From Mycobacteroides saopaulense (lineage in GTDB: Bacteria; Actinomycetota; Actinomycetes; Mycobacteriales; Mycobacteriaceae), in assembly GCF_001456355.1 (NCBI RefSeq), contig NZ_CP010271.1, forward strand, positions 2,790,001 through 2,854,000: DNA of 64,000 nt, in the 5' to 3' direction. Each line of letters begins with the position of its first letter. The first letter of the stretch is position 1. Shown here piece after piece: positions 19,702 to 28,652 of the stretch. The notes under the pieces are model-generated. The model did no database searches and was not told the DNA's origin. It saw nothing but the letters and a program-made list of their open reading frames with translations. The position numbers and the translations under genes are program-made.

Positions 19702-20165
19702 CGCACCCGCTCCGGAACGCGCCAGCCCTGCCACCAATCGTCGATGCTGCAGATGGCATTCACGGCCAACCACATCCACCAGCCGGCCCCTATCCACGAT
19801 TCCGGGAGCGTCGGCTCTGTAAATACGCCGCCAACAGCTAGCAGGACGACGCCCGCGAGCAACGCGATGACAATCGCGAACGAGACATCTCGTCGGGGAC
19901 GCGGCCGCTCAAGAATCTCACTGTCCCGCAGGTGCCGCCCCGCGTCGACCGTCACCTGGCTGGACGGCGTGACTAAACGCATTAGCGAGCTGGGCAACAT
20001 GCACACCCCGAAGGCCAGCCCGAAACTTGCCAAAACCCAGCCCCACGAGGTTGCCCCATTTATCACCGCGACCGGAAAAGATACGATGAACAGAACCGAT
20101 GCCAGTACTCGCGCGAGCGCATTGATTCGCGGACCTTCATAGGAAGGTCGTCGTCGCGTGCGCAT
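19698..20165 (-). CDS. small membrane protein, function unknown
   Basis: A 155-residue protein from the ATG at 20165: basic N-terminus, a first pair of membrane segments (near residues 20-60), a polar middle (residues 65-95), then two further segments (near residues 98-120 and 128-145) and a tail ending [14 protein letters not shown]. It is coupled to the downstream gene by a four-base overlap. The longer open frame to 20339 overlaps the divergent gluA promoter and is unlikely. No family recognised. Confidence 0.6.
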   Translation of the reverse strand: MRTRRRPSYEGPRINALARVLASVLFIVSFPVAVINGATSWGWVLASFGLAFGVCMLPSSLMRLVTPSSQVTVDAGRHLRDSEILERPRPRRDVSFAIVIALLAGVVLLAVGGVFTEPTLPESWIGAGWWMWLAVNAICSIDDWWQGWRVPERVR

Positions 20166-20275
20166 GACTTCAGTATTACAGATGTTTGCTGGAGTCAGCA
20201 TCGTGAGGTGCCTGCTCAGCAGCCCTCCGATATGCGGGCCGATTCGTTCCATGCTGCAAAGGTGAGAGAAACCCG

Positions 20276-20281
20276 TATTGT
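20276..20281 (+). promoter_or_regulatory. -10 box of the gluABCD operon
   Basis: TATTGT lies six bases before the ATG at 20288. It makes that ATG, rather than the internal ATG at 20348, the likely start of the operon. Confidence 0.5.
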
Positions 20282-20287
20282 CTGACC

Positions 20288-21076
20288 ATGCCGGTGAGCA
20301 CCGACACGTCAACGAGCGGAGACAAAGCCTCCGCAACAAGCACCCCGATGATCTCCCTTGAGCATGTCGACAAGCATTTCGGTGACTTGCACGTCCTCAA
20401 GGACATCACCCTGGAGATCCCCCGCGGCCAGGTCGTCGTCATCCTCGGACCGTCCGGTTCGGGCAAGTCGACACTGTGTCGCACCATCAACCGTCTCGAA
20501 CCCATCGACACCGGAACCATCCGGATCGACGGCAACGTGCTGCCCGAGGAGGGCCGCGCACTGGCGAACCTGCGCGCCGAGGTCGGAATGGTCTTCCAGT
20601 CATTCAACCTGTTCTCACACAAGACGATCTTGGACAACGTGACGCTGGCGCCGATCAAGGTACGCAAGCACGACAAGGAAACGGCCCGCAAGCGCGCGAT
20701 CGAGTTACTCGAACGTGTCGGCATCGCCAGCCAGAAGGACAAATACCCGGCTCAGCTATCCGGCGGGCAGCAGCAGCGCGTCGCCATCGCGCGCTCACTG
20801 GCCATGGGCCCAAAGGTCATGCTGTTCGACGAGCCCACCTCGGCGCTCGACCCCGAAATGGTCAACGAGGTTCTCGACGTCATGGTCTCGTTGGCCAAAG
20901 AGGGCATGACAATGCTGGTGGTCACCCATGAGATGGGGTTCGCACGCAAGGCGGCCGACCGGATCATCTTCATGGCCGACGGCGCGATCGTCGAGGACTC
21001 CGACCCGGAGAGCTTCTTCACCAACCCGAAGTCTGACCGTGCCAAGGATTTCCTCGGAAAGATCCTCGGGCACTGA
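20288..21076 (+). CDS. gluA: glutamate ABC transporter, ATP-binding subunit
   Basis: ATPase subunit of 262 residues for polar amino-acid import. Walker A is GPSGSGKST near residue 56, the signature LSGGQQQR near residue 158, Walker [13 protein letters not shown] near residue 178, and the switch His is in VVTHEMGFA. The first 20 residues are a Ser/Thr-rich extension before MISLEHV. It heads a compact four-gene operon in which each stop overlaps the next start. Order ATPase, binding protein, two permeases, and location next to recX, match gluABCD of Corynebacterium glutamicum. Confidence 0.92.
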   Translation: MPVSTDTSTSGDKASATSTPMISLEHVDKHFGDLHVLKDITLEIPRGQVVVILGPSGSGKSTLCRTINRLEPIDTGTIRIDGNVLPEEGRALANLRAEVGMVFQSFNLFSHKTILDNVTLAPIKVRKHDKETARKRAIELLERVGIASQKDKYPAQLSGGQQQRVAIARSLAMGPKVMLFDEPTSALDPEMVNEVLDVMVSLAKEGMTMLVVTHEMGFARKAADRIIFMADGAIVEDSDPESFFTNPKSDRAKDFLGKILGH

Positions 21077-22062
21077 TGCAACGGCACACCGCGCTGGTGG
21101 TGGCTCTGGCCATGGTCGCCACACTGGTCAGTTCCTGCGGCAGCACCGAACCACGGCAGCTGCTCGGGTCGATCAGGGGCGGCACCGTCATCCTCGGCAC
21201 CAAATTCGACCAGCCCGGGGTGGGCTTGCAACACCCCGACAAGAAGATGAGCGGATTCGACGTCAAGATCTCCGAGTACGTCGTGAACGCCATCGCCGAT
21301 GAGCTCGGCGTCAAGCATCCGACCATCCGCTGGTATGAGACCCCTTCGGCGCAGCGCGAACAACTGATCGACAACGGCACGGTCGACATGATCGCCGGGA
21401 GCTACTCGATCAACTACAGCCGCGCCCAAAAGGTGTCGTTCGCCGGCCCGTATCTCATTACCTACCAAGGCCTCCTGGTGCGCAAGGCGGACGACTCGCT
21501 GACCAAGTTGGACGACCTGAACCGCGGCAAGAAGCTGTGTTCGGTGTCCGGATCGACTCCCGCGCAGAACGTCAAGAACCTGCTGACCGGTACCCAGTTG
21601 CAAGAGTTCGACTCGTACTCCTCGTGTGTCGAAGCGTTACGACGCGGCAAGGTCGACGCCCTCACCACCGATGAGACGATCTTGGCCGGCTATGCCAAGC
21701 GATACGAGGGCGAGTTCAAGCTGATCCAGATGAACTACGAGCTCAGCAAGCCGATGTGCATCGGAAAACCCAAGAAGCAGAAGAAGAACGGCGACCCGTT
21801 CTCTAGGGAAGTCTACGGGATCGGCCTGGCCAAGGGTGACACCGCGGCCATCGAGGCCATAGACCGAGCACTGGACAAGATGATCGCCACGGGAGTCTGG
21901 GATTCGGATCTGCGGGAAGCACTCGGCGACAGCACAATCGATGACTGGGAAAGGCGCGCGGCAGGCGGCACCTACGGACTCAAGCCCGACCCCTCGTTGG
22001 CCGCGGTCGAGAAGATCACCGGTACCAAGCCTATTGCCGATAAGGCGTGTGAGGCCGCGTGA
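21076..22062 (+). CDS. gluB: glutamate-binding lipoprotein of the ABC transporter
   Basis: Extracellular substrate-binding lipoprotein, 328 residues. Signal peptide with lipobox V-S-S-C at residues 18-21. The periplasmic-binding-protein type 2 fold is clear: GTKFDQPG near residue 43, MSGFDVKISEYV, the GTVDMIAGSYSIN stretch, and a two-lobe layout with the hinge near residue 130. Two cysteines (near residues 155 and 179) may form a disulfide. The ATG overlaps the gluA stop (TGATG). Confidence 0.9.
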   Translation: MQRHTALVVALAMVATLVSSCGSTEPRQLLGSIRGGTVILGTKFDQPGVGLQHPDKKMSGFDVKISEYVVNAIADELGVKHPTIRWYETPSAQREQLIDNGTVDMIAGSYSINYSRAQKVSFAGPYLITYQGLLVRKADDSLTKLDDLNRGKKLCSVSGSTPAQNVKNLLTGTQLQEFDSYSSCVEALRRGKVDALTTDETILAGYAKRYEGEFKLIQMNYELSKPMCIGKPKKQKKNGDPFSREVYGIGLAKGDTAAIEAIDRALDKMIATGVWDSDLREALGDSTIDDWERRAAGGTYGLKPDPSLAAVEKITGTKPIADKACEAA

Positions 22063-22742
22063 ACGCGCTGTGGGCGAACATGGGGCCACAGTTGTGGCCC
22101 GCATTCTGGACGACTCTCAAACTGACATTCTTCTCGGCTGTCGGCGCTCTGATATGGGGCACAATCCTCGCCGAATTGCGGGTCTCGCCGGTGCCGATCA
22201 TGCGGATCTTCGGGACCTGGTACGTCAACCTGGTCCGGAACACACCGCTGACTCTGATCATTCTGTTCTGTTCGGTGGGCCTCTATCAGAATCTCGGTAT
22301 CGCATTGGCGCCCGAGAACTCCAACTTCATCAAAAACAACAACTTCTGGCTCTCGGTTCTCGGGTTCTCCTTGTACACAGCAACTTTCGTGTGTGAAACG
22401 CTGCGCTCGGGCTTCAACACCGTTCCGCTGGGCCAGGCCGAGGCCGCCCGGTCCCTCGGATTGCCGTTCTGGAGGGTCTTGGCCCTCATCGTGTTGCCGC
22501 AGGCAATGCGATCAGTGCTGGCCCCGATGGGCAGCGTGCTGATCGCGCTGGTGAAGAACACCTCGATCGCCTCCGCGATCGGTGTGGCCGAGGCCGCGCT
22601 GTTGATGCGGTCGGAGATCGAGCTCTTCGCCGATCAGATCGTGTGGATCTTCCTGATCATCGCGGCGGGATACATGGTGATCACGTTGACGATCGGGCTC
22701 ACCTTCGGATACTTCGCGAAGCGGTTGGCGGTGAAGCGATGA
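22059..22742 (+). CDS. gluC: glutamate ABC transporter permease
   Basis: Permease of 227 residues of the His/Glu/Gln/Arg/opine family, with about five membrane segments. The cytoplasmic EAA loop that docks the ATPase is [24 protein letters not shown] near residues 128-151. GTG start overlaps the gluB stop as GTGA. Pairs with the next gene as a heterodimeric channel. Confidence 0.9.
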   Translation: MNALWANMGPQLWPAFWTTLKLTFFSAVGALIWGTILAELRVSPVPIMRIFGTWYVNLVRNTPLTLIILFCSVGLYQNLGIALAPENSNFIKNNNFWLSVLGFSLYTATFVCETLRSGFNTVPLGQAEAARSLGLPFWRVLALIVLPQAMRSVLAPMGSVLIALVKNTSIASAIGVAEAALLMRSEIELFADQIVWIFLIIAAGYMVITLTIGLTFGYFAKRLAVKR

Positions 22743-23680
22743 CCGGCAGCGCCACCGTCATGTACGACGCACCCGGTCCGAAGGCCCGTGCGCTGCATCG
22801 AATCATCGCCGTCGGGTTCACCGTGGTGGTGGCCGCCGTAGCGGCCTGGGTGATCTGGACTCTGGTCGCCAACGAACAGCTCACCGCCGAAAAGTGGTCA
22901 CCGTTCCTGCATCTTGATACGTGGACCACGTACATCCTGCCCGGCCTGGTGGGCACCATCACTTCGGCGGCGTTGTCGATCGTCTTCGCGTTGGTGCTCG
23001 GCGCGGTGCTCGGCATTGGACGACTCTCCGAGCACCGTGCCGTGCGCTGGATTTCCAGCGCACTCGTCGAATTCTTCCGCGCCATCCCGGTACTGATCCT
23101 GATGGTGTTCTCGTACTACCTGTACGGCCAGCAGGCCGTGTTCCCCTCCGAGTACCTGGCATTTGCCGCCGTGGTGACCGGCTTGTCGCTGTACAACGGT
23201 TCGGTCATCGCCGAGATTCTGCGGTCGGGCATCCAGTCGCTACCCAAGGGACAGTCCGAGGCCGCGGTGGCGCTGGGCATGCGCAAGTCACAGATGATGC
23301 GACTGATCCTGCTCCCCCAGTCGATCGCCGCGATGCTGCCGGCACTCATCTCGCAGATGGTCATCGCGTTGAAGGACTCGGCGCTGGGCTATGCCTTCGG
23401 TTACATCGAGGTGGTGCGTTCGGGTATCCGCTCGGCGTCCTACTACGGCAACTATCTTCCCGCGCTCGTCGTGGTCGCGATCATCATGATCGTCATCAAC
23501 TTCGCACTGTCCTCGCTGGCCACCAACATCGAACGGCAGCTGCGTGAGGGCCGAAAGAAGAAGAGCCTCTTGGAGGTTCCGCACGCTCAGCCCGAGCCCG
23601 GGTTGGTCACCAAAGATCTGCTGGAGACGCGCGGTGTGGACCCCGCACACAAGGATCTGCGCCAGGACTACGGCGAGTAG
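22739..23680 (+). CDS. gluD: glutamate ABC transporter permease
   Basis: Second permease, 313 residues from the ATG at 22739, which overlaps the gluC stop as ATGA; the longer frame from 22643 is not used. N-terminal cytoplasmic stretch of about 20 residues, then about six membrane segments; EAA loop [22 protein letters not shown] near residue 175. The C-terminal 45 residues are charged and cytoplasmic, as in corynebacterial GluD. The stop abuts that of the convergent gene. Confidence 0.9.
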   Translation: MTGSATVMYDAPGPKARALHRIIAVGFTVVVAAVAAWVIWTLVANEQLTAEKWSPFLHLDTWTTYILPGLVGTITSAALSIVFALVLGAVLGIGRLSEHRAVRWISSALVEFFRAIPVLILMVFSYYLYGQQAVFPSEYLAFAAVVTGLSLYNGSVIAEILRSGIQSLPKGQSEAAVALGMRKSQMMRLILLPQSIAAMLPALISQMVIALKDSALGYAFGYIEVVRSGIRSASYYGNYLPALVVVAIIMIVINFALSSLATNIERQLREGRKKKSLLEVPHAQPEPGLVTKDLLETRGVDPAHKDLRQDYGE

Positions 23681-24130
23681 TCAGCGGATCGGCAGCGGTG
23701 ACTCGTCACCATCGGGGCGCGGACCGAAGAGCCGGCGTTCCACCTCATCGATCGGGGTGTCGTTGATGCTGGCTTCCCTCCGGGACATCAAACCCTCGGC
23801 GGTGAACTCCCACAGCTCGTTGCCGTAGCTGCGCCACCACTGGCCGGATTCGTCGTGCCACTCGTACTGGAAGCGCACGGCCATCCGGTTCTCGCGGAAG
23901 CCCCAGAGTTCCTTGCGCAGCGCGTACCCGTTTTCCTTGGCCCACTTACGGGTGAGGAAGGCGACGATCTCGGCGTGCCCGGTGATGAACTCTTCGCGAT
24001 TGCGCCACACCGAGTCCTCGGTATAGGCGGCGGCAACACTCTCCGGATCGCGGGTGTTCCAGGCATTCTCGGCGGCGCGCACCTTCTGGCGAGCGGAGTC
24101 GATGTCGAATGGCGGCAGCGGTGGACGCAT
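23681..24130 (-). CDS. NTF2-like protein (DUF1348 type)
   Basis: A 149-residue single-domain protein with the NTF2/SnoaL-like cone fold: [22 protein letters not shown] near residue 24 and [12 protein letters not shown] near residue 97. The motifs match the DUF1348 family; the pocket may bind or isomerise a small molecule. It is the last gene of a three-gene set with a flavin oxidase-like protein and a VOC protein, starting 17 bases after its neighbour ends. Confidence 0.85.
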   Translation of the reverse strand: MRPPLPPFDIDSARQKVRAAENAWNTRDPESVAAAYTEDSVWRNREEFITGHAEIVAFLTRKWAKENGYALRKELWGFRENRMAVRFQYEWHDESGQWWRSYGNELWEFTAEGLMSRREASINDTPIDEVERRLFGPRPDGDESPLPIR

Positions 24131-24147
24131 GATGTGTCTTTCCTTGT

Positions 24148-25035
24148 CTACACAGACGGGTTGGCGGGTGAGGGTTCAGCTTCTCCCCATCGCAGGGGGC
24201 TGGCATTGGGGGTCTCGACGACCTCGTCGATGGTGAAGTCGACCGAGCATTGTGCGCCCGGGGCAAAGGTGTCTTCATTCCAATTCAGGCGCGCGGTTCC
24301 GGTGAGTTGCAACGCCGATCCGTTGTGCCAGTCAGGGATCAGCAGACCACATCGGGGATCGACATGCAGATTCCCCAACGTCATGAACATCGAGTTGCCC
24401 AGGTAATCGGGCCAGCGCAGCAGGTTCGGTGAAAGCACCTGCAGAAAGCCGGGATTGCCACCCCGGTGTGACGCATCGGCATTGCCCTCGCCGTCGGCAG
24501 TGCCGATGATGAACGTGTCGGCCGCTGAAACCGTCAGCCGTTGTTCGACATTCAGCGCAATACCCCGACGCGGATCTACCGGCAGGCCGGGTCCGACACC
24601 GACTACATCGCGCCGCGCAATGTACTTGGGGCAGTTGGAATACACCTGGTCGGTGGTGACAATCAGGCCCTGCTCCGCCGGCCTCGCCGTGCCGTTGACG
24701 CGCATCCGGCGGCGGCGCTGCGGTTGCAGTGCGATCAAACCGACCTTGCGCTCCGATTGCAGCGGCACCGCCAGCGGATCACCGCAGACCGGTACTCCCT
24801 CGATCGCGATGATGCGGGTGCTTGTGGCGTGCGCGAAGCCGGGGGGACCAACGATCTGACCAGCCCACATCCGCCCGTCGTCGTCATGCGCTGATACGAA
24901 CACCATGGGTTGAGCGGCCAGGAAGGCCGCCGCAACCTCGGGTATCTCCGAGGAGATGATCCGTCCGACACGAATGGCGCTGTCGGACTGACCCATTCGA
25001 CGCTGGACGGCCAGTTCCCCGGCGTGATAATTCAT
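24148..25035 (-). CDS. pyridoxamine 5'-phosphate oxidase-like flavin protein
   Basis: A 295-residue protein with two split-barrel halves of the PNPOx/FMN-binding superfamily. Landmarks: [28 protein letters not shown] near residue 34, an inner linker, and [23 protein letters not shown] near residue 172, each the typical strand pair that binds FMN. Such two-domain proteins often act on small redox substrates or degrade flavin-linked metabolites. Start ATG 25035 lies two bases before the stop of the upstream VOC gene, so they are coupled; the longer frame to 25179 is excluded by that overlap. Confidence 0.82.
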   Translation of the reverse strand: MNYHAGELAVQRRMGQSDSAIRVGRIISSEIPEVAAAFLAAQPMVFVSAHDDDGRMWAGQIVGPPGFAHATSTRIIAIEGVPVCGDPLAVPLQSERKVGLIALQPQRRRRMRVNGTARPAEQGLIVTTDQVYSNCPKYIARRDVVGVGPGLPVDPRRGIALNVEQRLTVSAADTFIIGTADGEGNADASHRGGNPGFLQVLSPNLLRWPDYLGNSMFMTLGNLHVDPRCGLLIPDWHNGSALQLTGTARLNWNEDTFAPGAQCSVDFTIDEVVETPNASPLRWGEAEPSPANPSV

Positions 25036-25036
25036 C

Positions 25037-25498
25037 TCAGAAGAACCCGCATGTCGGCGCGTCACCCGATGGCGCCGCGTGGTGGTCCACGCCCGTCGCC
25101 GCGAACACCTCAAGACGGATGCCATCGGGATCGCTGAAGAAGATCCCACCAGAGGTGGCGCCCTCCCCGTGCGCGACAACTCCGTCGTGTACGAACACTG
25201 TCGACAGTTCCTTCAAGATTGCCTCCACCTGCTGCACCTGCTCTACGGAATCCACTTGGAACGACAAATGGTGCAAGCCGGGCGTGGCACTCGAGAATTC
25301 CCCGCTGCTCTGTTCCCACAGGGTGAGCACGGGCCCGCTGTCGAATCCGAGGAATGCGAATCGCTGCGCGCCGTCCGCGCTCAGCACCAATTCGTCGAAT
25401 CCGAACGCCCGACGGTAAAAGGCGACCGACTTCTCCAGATCGCTGACGTTCAGCCCGATGTGACCGGTGACCACGCGAGGTGCGATAGCAGTGCTCAT
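25037..25498 (-). CDS. VOC-family (glyoxalase/dioxygenase) protein
   Basis: A 153-residue VOC metalloprotein with the two beta-alpha-beta3 repeats. Candidate metal ligands are His in TGHIGLNV near residue 13, His in GLHHLSFQV near residue 76, and Glu in IRLEVFAA near residue 130, a set typical of dioxygenases and glyoxalases. First gene of the three-gene operon, facing the CGNR-type gene across 145 bases with repeated CTAACC motifs. Substrate unknown; the surrounding flavin and NTF2 proteins suggest a small xenobiotic or aromatic pathway. Confidence 0.85.
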   Translation of the reverse strand: MSTAIAPRVVTGHIGLNVSDLEKSVAFYRRAFGFDELVLSADGAQRFAFLGFDSGPVLTLWEQSSGEFSSATPGLHHLSFQVDSVEQVQQVEAILKELSTVFVHDGVVAHGEGATSGGIFFSDPDGIRLEVFAATGVDHHAAPSGDAPTCGFF

Positions 25499-25509
25499 GG
25501 ATGAAACCT

Positions 25510-25636
25510 TTCTAACCTATAATTTTTGTTGACTGGTTATACCGTAGGCGCGTACGTCAACCCTTGTCAACCGTCTATCTTGTTTTGGGGGTTAGAATCT
25601 GTGTCACACACTCCCCCTCGAAGGAGGCAGCTAACC
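25510..25636. promoter_or_regulatory. intergenic region with repeated CTAACC operators
   Basis: TTCTAACC at 25510-25517 and its exact inverse GGTTAGAA at 25590-25597 are 72 bases apart. A third CTAACC at 25631-25636 overlaps the -10 of the CGNR gene (TAACCT at 25632-25637). Looping between the first two sites and self-repression at the third are inferred. Confidence 0.5.
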
Positions 25637-25643
25637 TCAGGCC

Positions 25644-26162
25644 ATGGCCGATCCACGACCCCACCTCGGCGAACCGCTCGCACTGGACCTACTGAACACC
25701 CGGTGGATGAGTGGCGATGGGCTGCAGGATCTGCTCACCGATGTCGAGGGTTTGCATATCTGGTTGCGCACCAACAACCTTCACGATCGATGCGGCGCCG
25801 ACGAGCAGACGCGAGAGGCGCTGCTCGCCGCACGCGATGCCATCTATCGCGCGGTGAAGGAGGCCCAGCTCGACGACATCAATACCCTGCTGTCCCGCGG
25901 CGCGATCCGCCGCTCCCTGACCGACGACGGGCCGCGCGACACCGCCGAGGTTCCCGAATCGTGCTGGCTCCCCGGCTGGCTCGCGGCCGACAATCTGCTG
26001 GCCCTATTGGCCGAGTCCCCCGACCGCATCAAACAGTGCGCGCACCCACAGTGCGTGTTGTTCTTCTACGACACGTCCAAGAACGGTGCCCGACGGTGGC
26101 ACTCCATGGCGACATGCGGAAACAGGGCGAAGGCGGCTCGGCACTACGCCAAGAACACGTGA
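25644..26162 (+). CDS. CGNR zinc-finger (ABATE-domain) regulator
   Basis: A 172-residue protein of the stress-induced CGNR family. N-terminal ABATE-type helical domain (LDLLNTRW near residue 14), then the C-terminal zinc finger: CAHPQC near residue 132 and TCGNRAKAARHY near residue 157, with the CGNR signature intact. Probable transcription factor. It faces the VOC operon and its own -10 (TAACCT, six bases before the ATG) overlaps a CTAACC repeat, which suggests it controls both directions and itself. Confidence 0.85.
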   Translation: MADPRPHLGEPLALDLLNTRWMSGDGLQDLLTDVEGLHIWLRTNNLHDRCGADEQTREALLAARDAIYRAVKEAQLDDINTLLSRGAIRRSLTDDGPRDTAEVPESCWLPGWLAADNLLALLAESPDRIKQCAHPQCVLFFYDTSKNGARRWHSMATCGNRAKAARHYAKNT

Positions 26163-26256
26163 GAGAACTTCACAGCCGCATCACAGGTTAGATTCTTACT
26201 CAACTATCACAATCGAAGTATTACGTAACAGGTATCACTTCGTTACCATAATCATC

Positions 26257-26640
26257 ATGCGAAACATCGTATTGACCGTCGGCGTGTCTGCCGTTTTTGG
26301 AGCGGCATGCACGGGAGCAGCCCTTACGAGTGCGCCGGTGGCCTACGGAGCTCCGTTGAACTTCGACTGCCTGCAGGTCGCGACACCGGTCGGCATGAAC
26401 CTGACCTGCGTGAACCCCACTCCGTTCACTATGGACGCACATTTCAAGGGGAACTGCGGTCCGCTCCCGATGCTCAATGAGGACACTGAGATCGGGCCAT
26501 TCAAGACGATCTCGCGCCAGGTGCCGTGCCTGCCGGGCGTGCAATCACCGTCGGCCGAAGCCTCGATGAGCATGCGATCCAACGCGCCAGACGAAGGTGC
26601 CCCGCCACCGGATGCTCCAGCACGCCCGTTCGGCCTGTAA
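26257..26640 (+). CDS. small secreted protein, function unknown
   Basis: A 127-residue exported protein: Sec signal with cleavage likely after A-Y-G-A near residue 32, then about 95 residues with four Cys in two pairs (Cys in FDCLQ and LTCVN, Cys in GNCGP and VPCLP), then a Pro-rich tail. The ATG at 26257 is supported by a TACCAT -10 seven bases upstream and by the signal peptide that begins there; the longer frame is not used. No family recognised. Confidence 0.7.
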   Translation: MRNIVLTVGVSAVFGAACTGAALTSAPVAYGAPLNFDCLQVATPVGMNLTCVNPTPFTMDAHFKGNCGPLPMLNEDTEIGPFKTISRQVPCLPGVQSPSAEASMSMRSNAPDEGAPPPDAPARPFGL

Positions 26641-26652
26641 GCGGAATAGCGG

Positions 26653-27267
26653 TCACCCGACGTTGCGGCGCTCCGCTTCCGAGGCCAGGGCGATCTTCAC
26701 CACGTCGTAAGCCAGGGATTGACCGTATCCGCGGCGCGCCAACATGGCGACCAATCGTCGTGCGGCCCTGCCCCCTCCGTCATCCAGGTTCTCGGTCCTC
26801 AGCTTCTTCGCGACGAGCTCCTCGGCGCGCGACCGTTCGGAGTCTGCGTCGATCTGCGCGAGCGCAGCAGCTGCGTTCTCGGCCGAGACCCCCTTGGTCC
26901 GCAGCTCCGCGGCCAAGGCGCGCTTACCTTTTCCGGAGTATGTGTGCCGGGACCTCACCCATTGGGTCGCGAAGTCGGCGTCATTGATCAGCCCGGCGGC
27001 GGCCAGCCGGTCCATGACTCGGCCGGAAACCTCATCGGGGTACCCGCGCCGCACCAGCCTTTCGGTCAGCTCGGCGCGGGTACGCGCCCGACTTGTCAAC
27101 AGGCGAAGGCAATATGACCACGCCTGCTCGTCCCGCGAGTCAACCGGTTCACACGTCGGGGCTTCGGGGACCGACGCGATCCGGGCTCGCAGATCGTCAA
27201 GGGTTCCTTGTGAACCCGGTGGAGAAATCGAGTTAGAAATCGACTGGGGCCGGGACGACTTCGTCAT
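26653..27267 (-). CDS. recX: RecA regulator RecX
   Basis: RecX, 204 residues, binds and inhibits RecA filaments. The three tandem helical RecX repeats are seen ([19 protein letters not shown] near residue 49, [13 protein letters not shown] near residue 93, [12 protein letters not shown] near residue 168). It overlaps the 3' end of recA by 35 bases, the same arrangement reported for mycobacterial recA-recX, so the two are coupled. The N-terminal 40 residues are Ser/Pro-rich and lie in the overlap region. Confidence 0.93.
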   Translation of the reverse strand: MTKSSRPQSISNSISPPGSQGTLDDLRARIASVPEAPTCEPVDSRDEQAWSYCLRLLTSRARTRAELTERLVRRGYPDEVSGRVMDRLAAAGLINDADFATQWVRSRHTYSGKGKRALAAELRTKGVSAENAAAALAQIDADSERSRAEELVAKKLRTENLDDGGGRAARRLVAMLARRGYGQSLAYDVVKIALASEAERRNVG

Positions 27268-28273
27268 CGGTCAACACCGCTCCGATACCAAGCTTTTCCT
27301 TGATCTTCTTCTCGATCTCGTTGGCGACATCGACGTTCTCCAGCAGGAAGTTACGAGCATTCTCCTTGCCCTGCCCCAGCTGCTCACCTTCGTAGGTGAA
27401 CCAGGAGCCGGACTTACGGATGAAGCCCTGTTCCACACCCATGTCGATAAGCGAGCCCTCCTTCGAGATGCCCTTGCCGTAGAGGATGTCGAACTCGGCC
27501 TGCTTGAACGGCGGTGACACCTTGTTCTTGACAACCTTGACGCGAGTGCGGTTACCCACCGCGTCGGTGCCGTCCTTGAGGGTCTCGATGCGGCGCACAT
27601 CCAGACGCACCGAGGAGTAGAACTTCAAAGCCTTACCACCGGTGGTGGTTTCGGGCGAGCCGAACATCACGCCGATCTTCTCGCGCAGCTGGTTGATGAA
27701 GATCGCGGTGGTGCCCGAGTTGTTGAGCGCACCGGTCATCTTGCGCAGCGCCTGGCTCATCAGGCGGGCCTGCAGACCGACATGGCTATCACCCATCTCG
27801 CCCTCGATTTCGGCGCGCGGTACCAGCGCGGCCACCGAGTCGATGACGATGAGGTCGATCGCCCCGGAGCGCACCAGCATGTCGGCGATCTCCAGCGCCT
27901 GTTCACCGGTATCGGGCTGCGACACCAGCAGCGAGTCGGTGTCGACGCCGAGCTTCTTGGCGTACTCCGGATCGAGGGCGTGCTCGGCGTCGATGAAGGC
28001 CGCGATGCCGCCGGCACGTTGCGCATTGGCAACCGCGTGCAGCGCCACGGTGGTCTTACCCGAGGATTCCGGACCGTAGATCTCGATGACACGGCCACGG
28101 GGCAGACCGCCGATACCGAGCGCCACGTCCAGCGCGATGGATCCGGTCGGGATCACGGAGATGGGCTGGCGCACCTCGTCGCCGAGCCGCATGACCGAAC
28201 CCTTACCGAAGCTCTTGTCGATTTGTGCGAGCGCGAGCTCGAGAGCCTTCTCGCGATCCGGTGCCTGCGCCAT
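27233..28273 (-). CDS. recA: recombinase RecA
   Basis: RecA, 346 residues, drives strand exchange and stimulates LexA cleavage. Walker [10 protein letters not shown] near residue 68, the [10 protein letters not shown] block, and the DNA-binding loop region [14 protein letters not shown] are all continuous, so the intein found in M. tuberculosis RecA is absent. A ribosome site GGAGAAC precedes the ATG. Upstream lie a PafBC-type promoter and an SOS box, giving two separate damage inputs. Confidence 0.97.
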   Translation of the reverse strand: MAQAPDREKALELALAQIDKSFGKGSVMRLGDEVRQPISVIPTGSIALDVALGIGGLPRGRVIEIYGPESSGKTTVALHAVANAQRAGGIAAFIDAEHALDPEYAKKLGVDTDSLLVSQPDTGEQALEIADMLVRSGAIDLIVIDSVAALVPRAEIEGEMGDSHVGLQARLMSQALRKMTGALNNSGTTAIFINQLREKIGVMFGSPETTTGGKALKFYSSVRLDVRRIETLKDGTDAVGNRTRVKVVKNKVSPPFKQAEFDILYGKGISKEGSLIDMGVEQGFIRKSGSWFTYEGEQLGQGKENARNFLLENVDVANEIEKKIKEKLGIGAVLTDDEVVPAPVDF

Positions 28274-28330
28274 GGTGTTCTCCGTTTCGTGGTCGTGTTC
28301 GAAGATCTGGTCTTCGATCGGTTGAGGCAG

Positions 28331-28353
28331 ACGCTAGAACAGCCCACTGACAA
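28331..28353 (-). promoter_or_regulatory. PafBC-dependent (RecA-independent) promoter of recA
   Basis: Minus strand TTGTCAGTG (28353-28345), eight bases, TAGCGT (28336-28331). This matches the mycobacterial damage promoter TTGTC(A/G)GTG-N8-TANNNT at every defined position. The start of transcription would fall about 50 bases upstream of the recA ATG. Confidence 0.85.
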
Positions 28354-28399
28354 GTGGCTGACCTGCGCAAACCATCGCGCGAACATTCACAACACTAGG

Positions 28400-28415
28400 C
28401 CGAACATCTGTTCGA
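28400..28415. promoter_or_regulatory. SOS (LexA) box of recA
   Basis: CCGAACATCTGTTCGA, one mismatch from TCGAAC-N4-GTTCGA. It lies about 50 bases upstream of the PafBC-type promoter, which suggests a second, LexA-controlled start further out. Confidence 0.85.
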
Positions 28416-28453
28416 ATCAAGCAGGCGCGCCGGTACGGCGTGTCACCGCGCCG

Positions 28454-28648
28454 TCACCACAGATCGCGCGGGACATCGAAGTCTGCACACAGTGCCCGCC
28501 ATACATCCCGCGGTTCCACCCCGTCTTCGACAGCCTGTGACGCCGTGCGCCCACCCAGGGCCGTCAGGACGTGATCGACCAGCACCGACGAGCCGTAGAC
28601 CGCACCGAATCGACCGGTGACAAGCTCGTGAAACTCCGTCAGACGCAC
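28454..28648 (-). CDS. DUF3046 small protein (Rv2738c equivalent)
   Basis: A 64-residue acidic protein of the DUF3046 family, always found just upstream of recA in mycobacteria. It starts MRLTEFHELV and ends DFDVPRDLW. The start is GTG 28648, with a TAAGGT -10 (28655-28660) six bases upstream. Function unknown; the position suggests a link to damage control, but it lies before the recA promoters. Confidence 0.88.
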   Translation of the reverse strand: MRLTEFHELVTGRFGAVYGSSVLVDHVLTALGGRTASQAVEDGVEPRDVWRALCADFDVPRDLW

Positions 28649-28652
28649 ACCG

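Noticed and set aside
27233..28273. Possible RecA intein
   Set aside because: The motor sequence is continuous through the site used in M. tuberculosis, and length is 346 residues.
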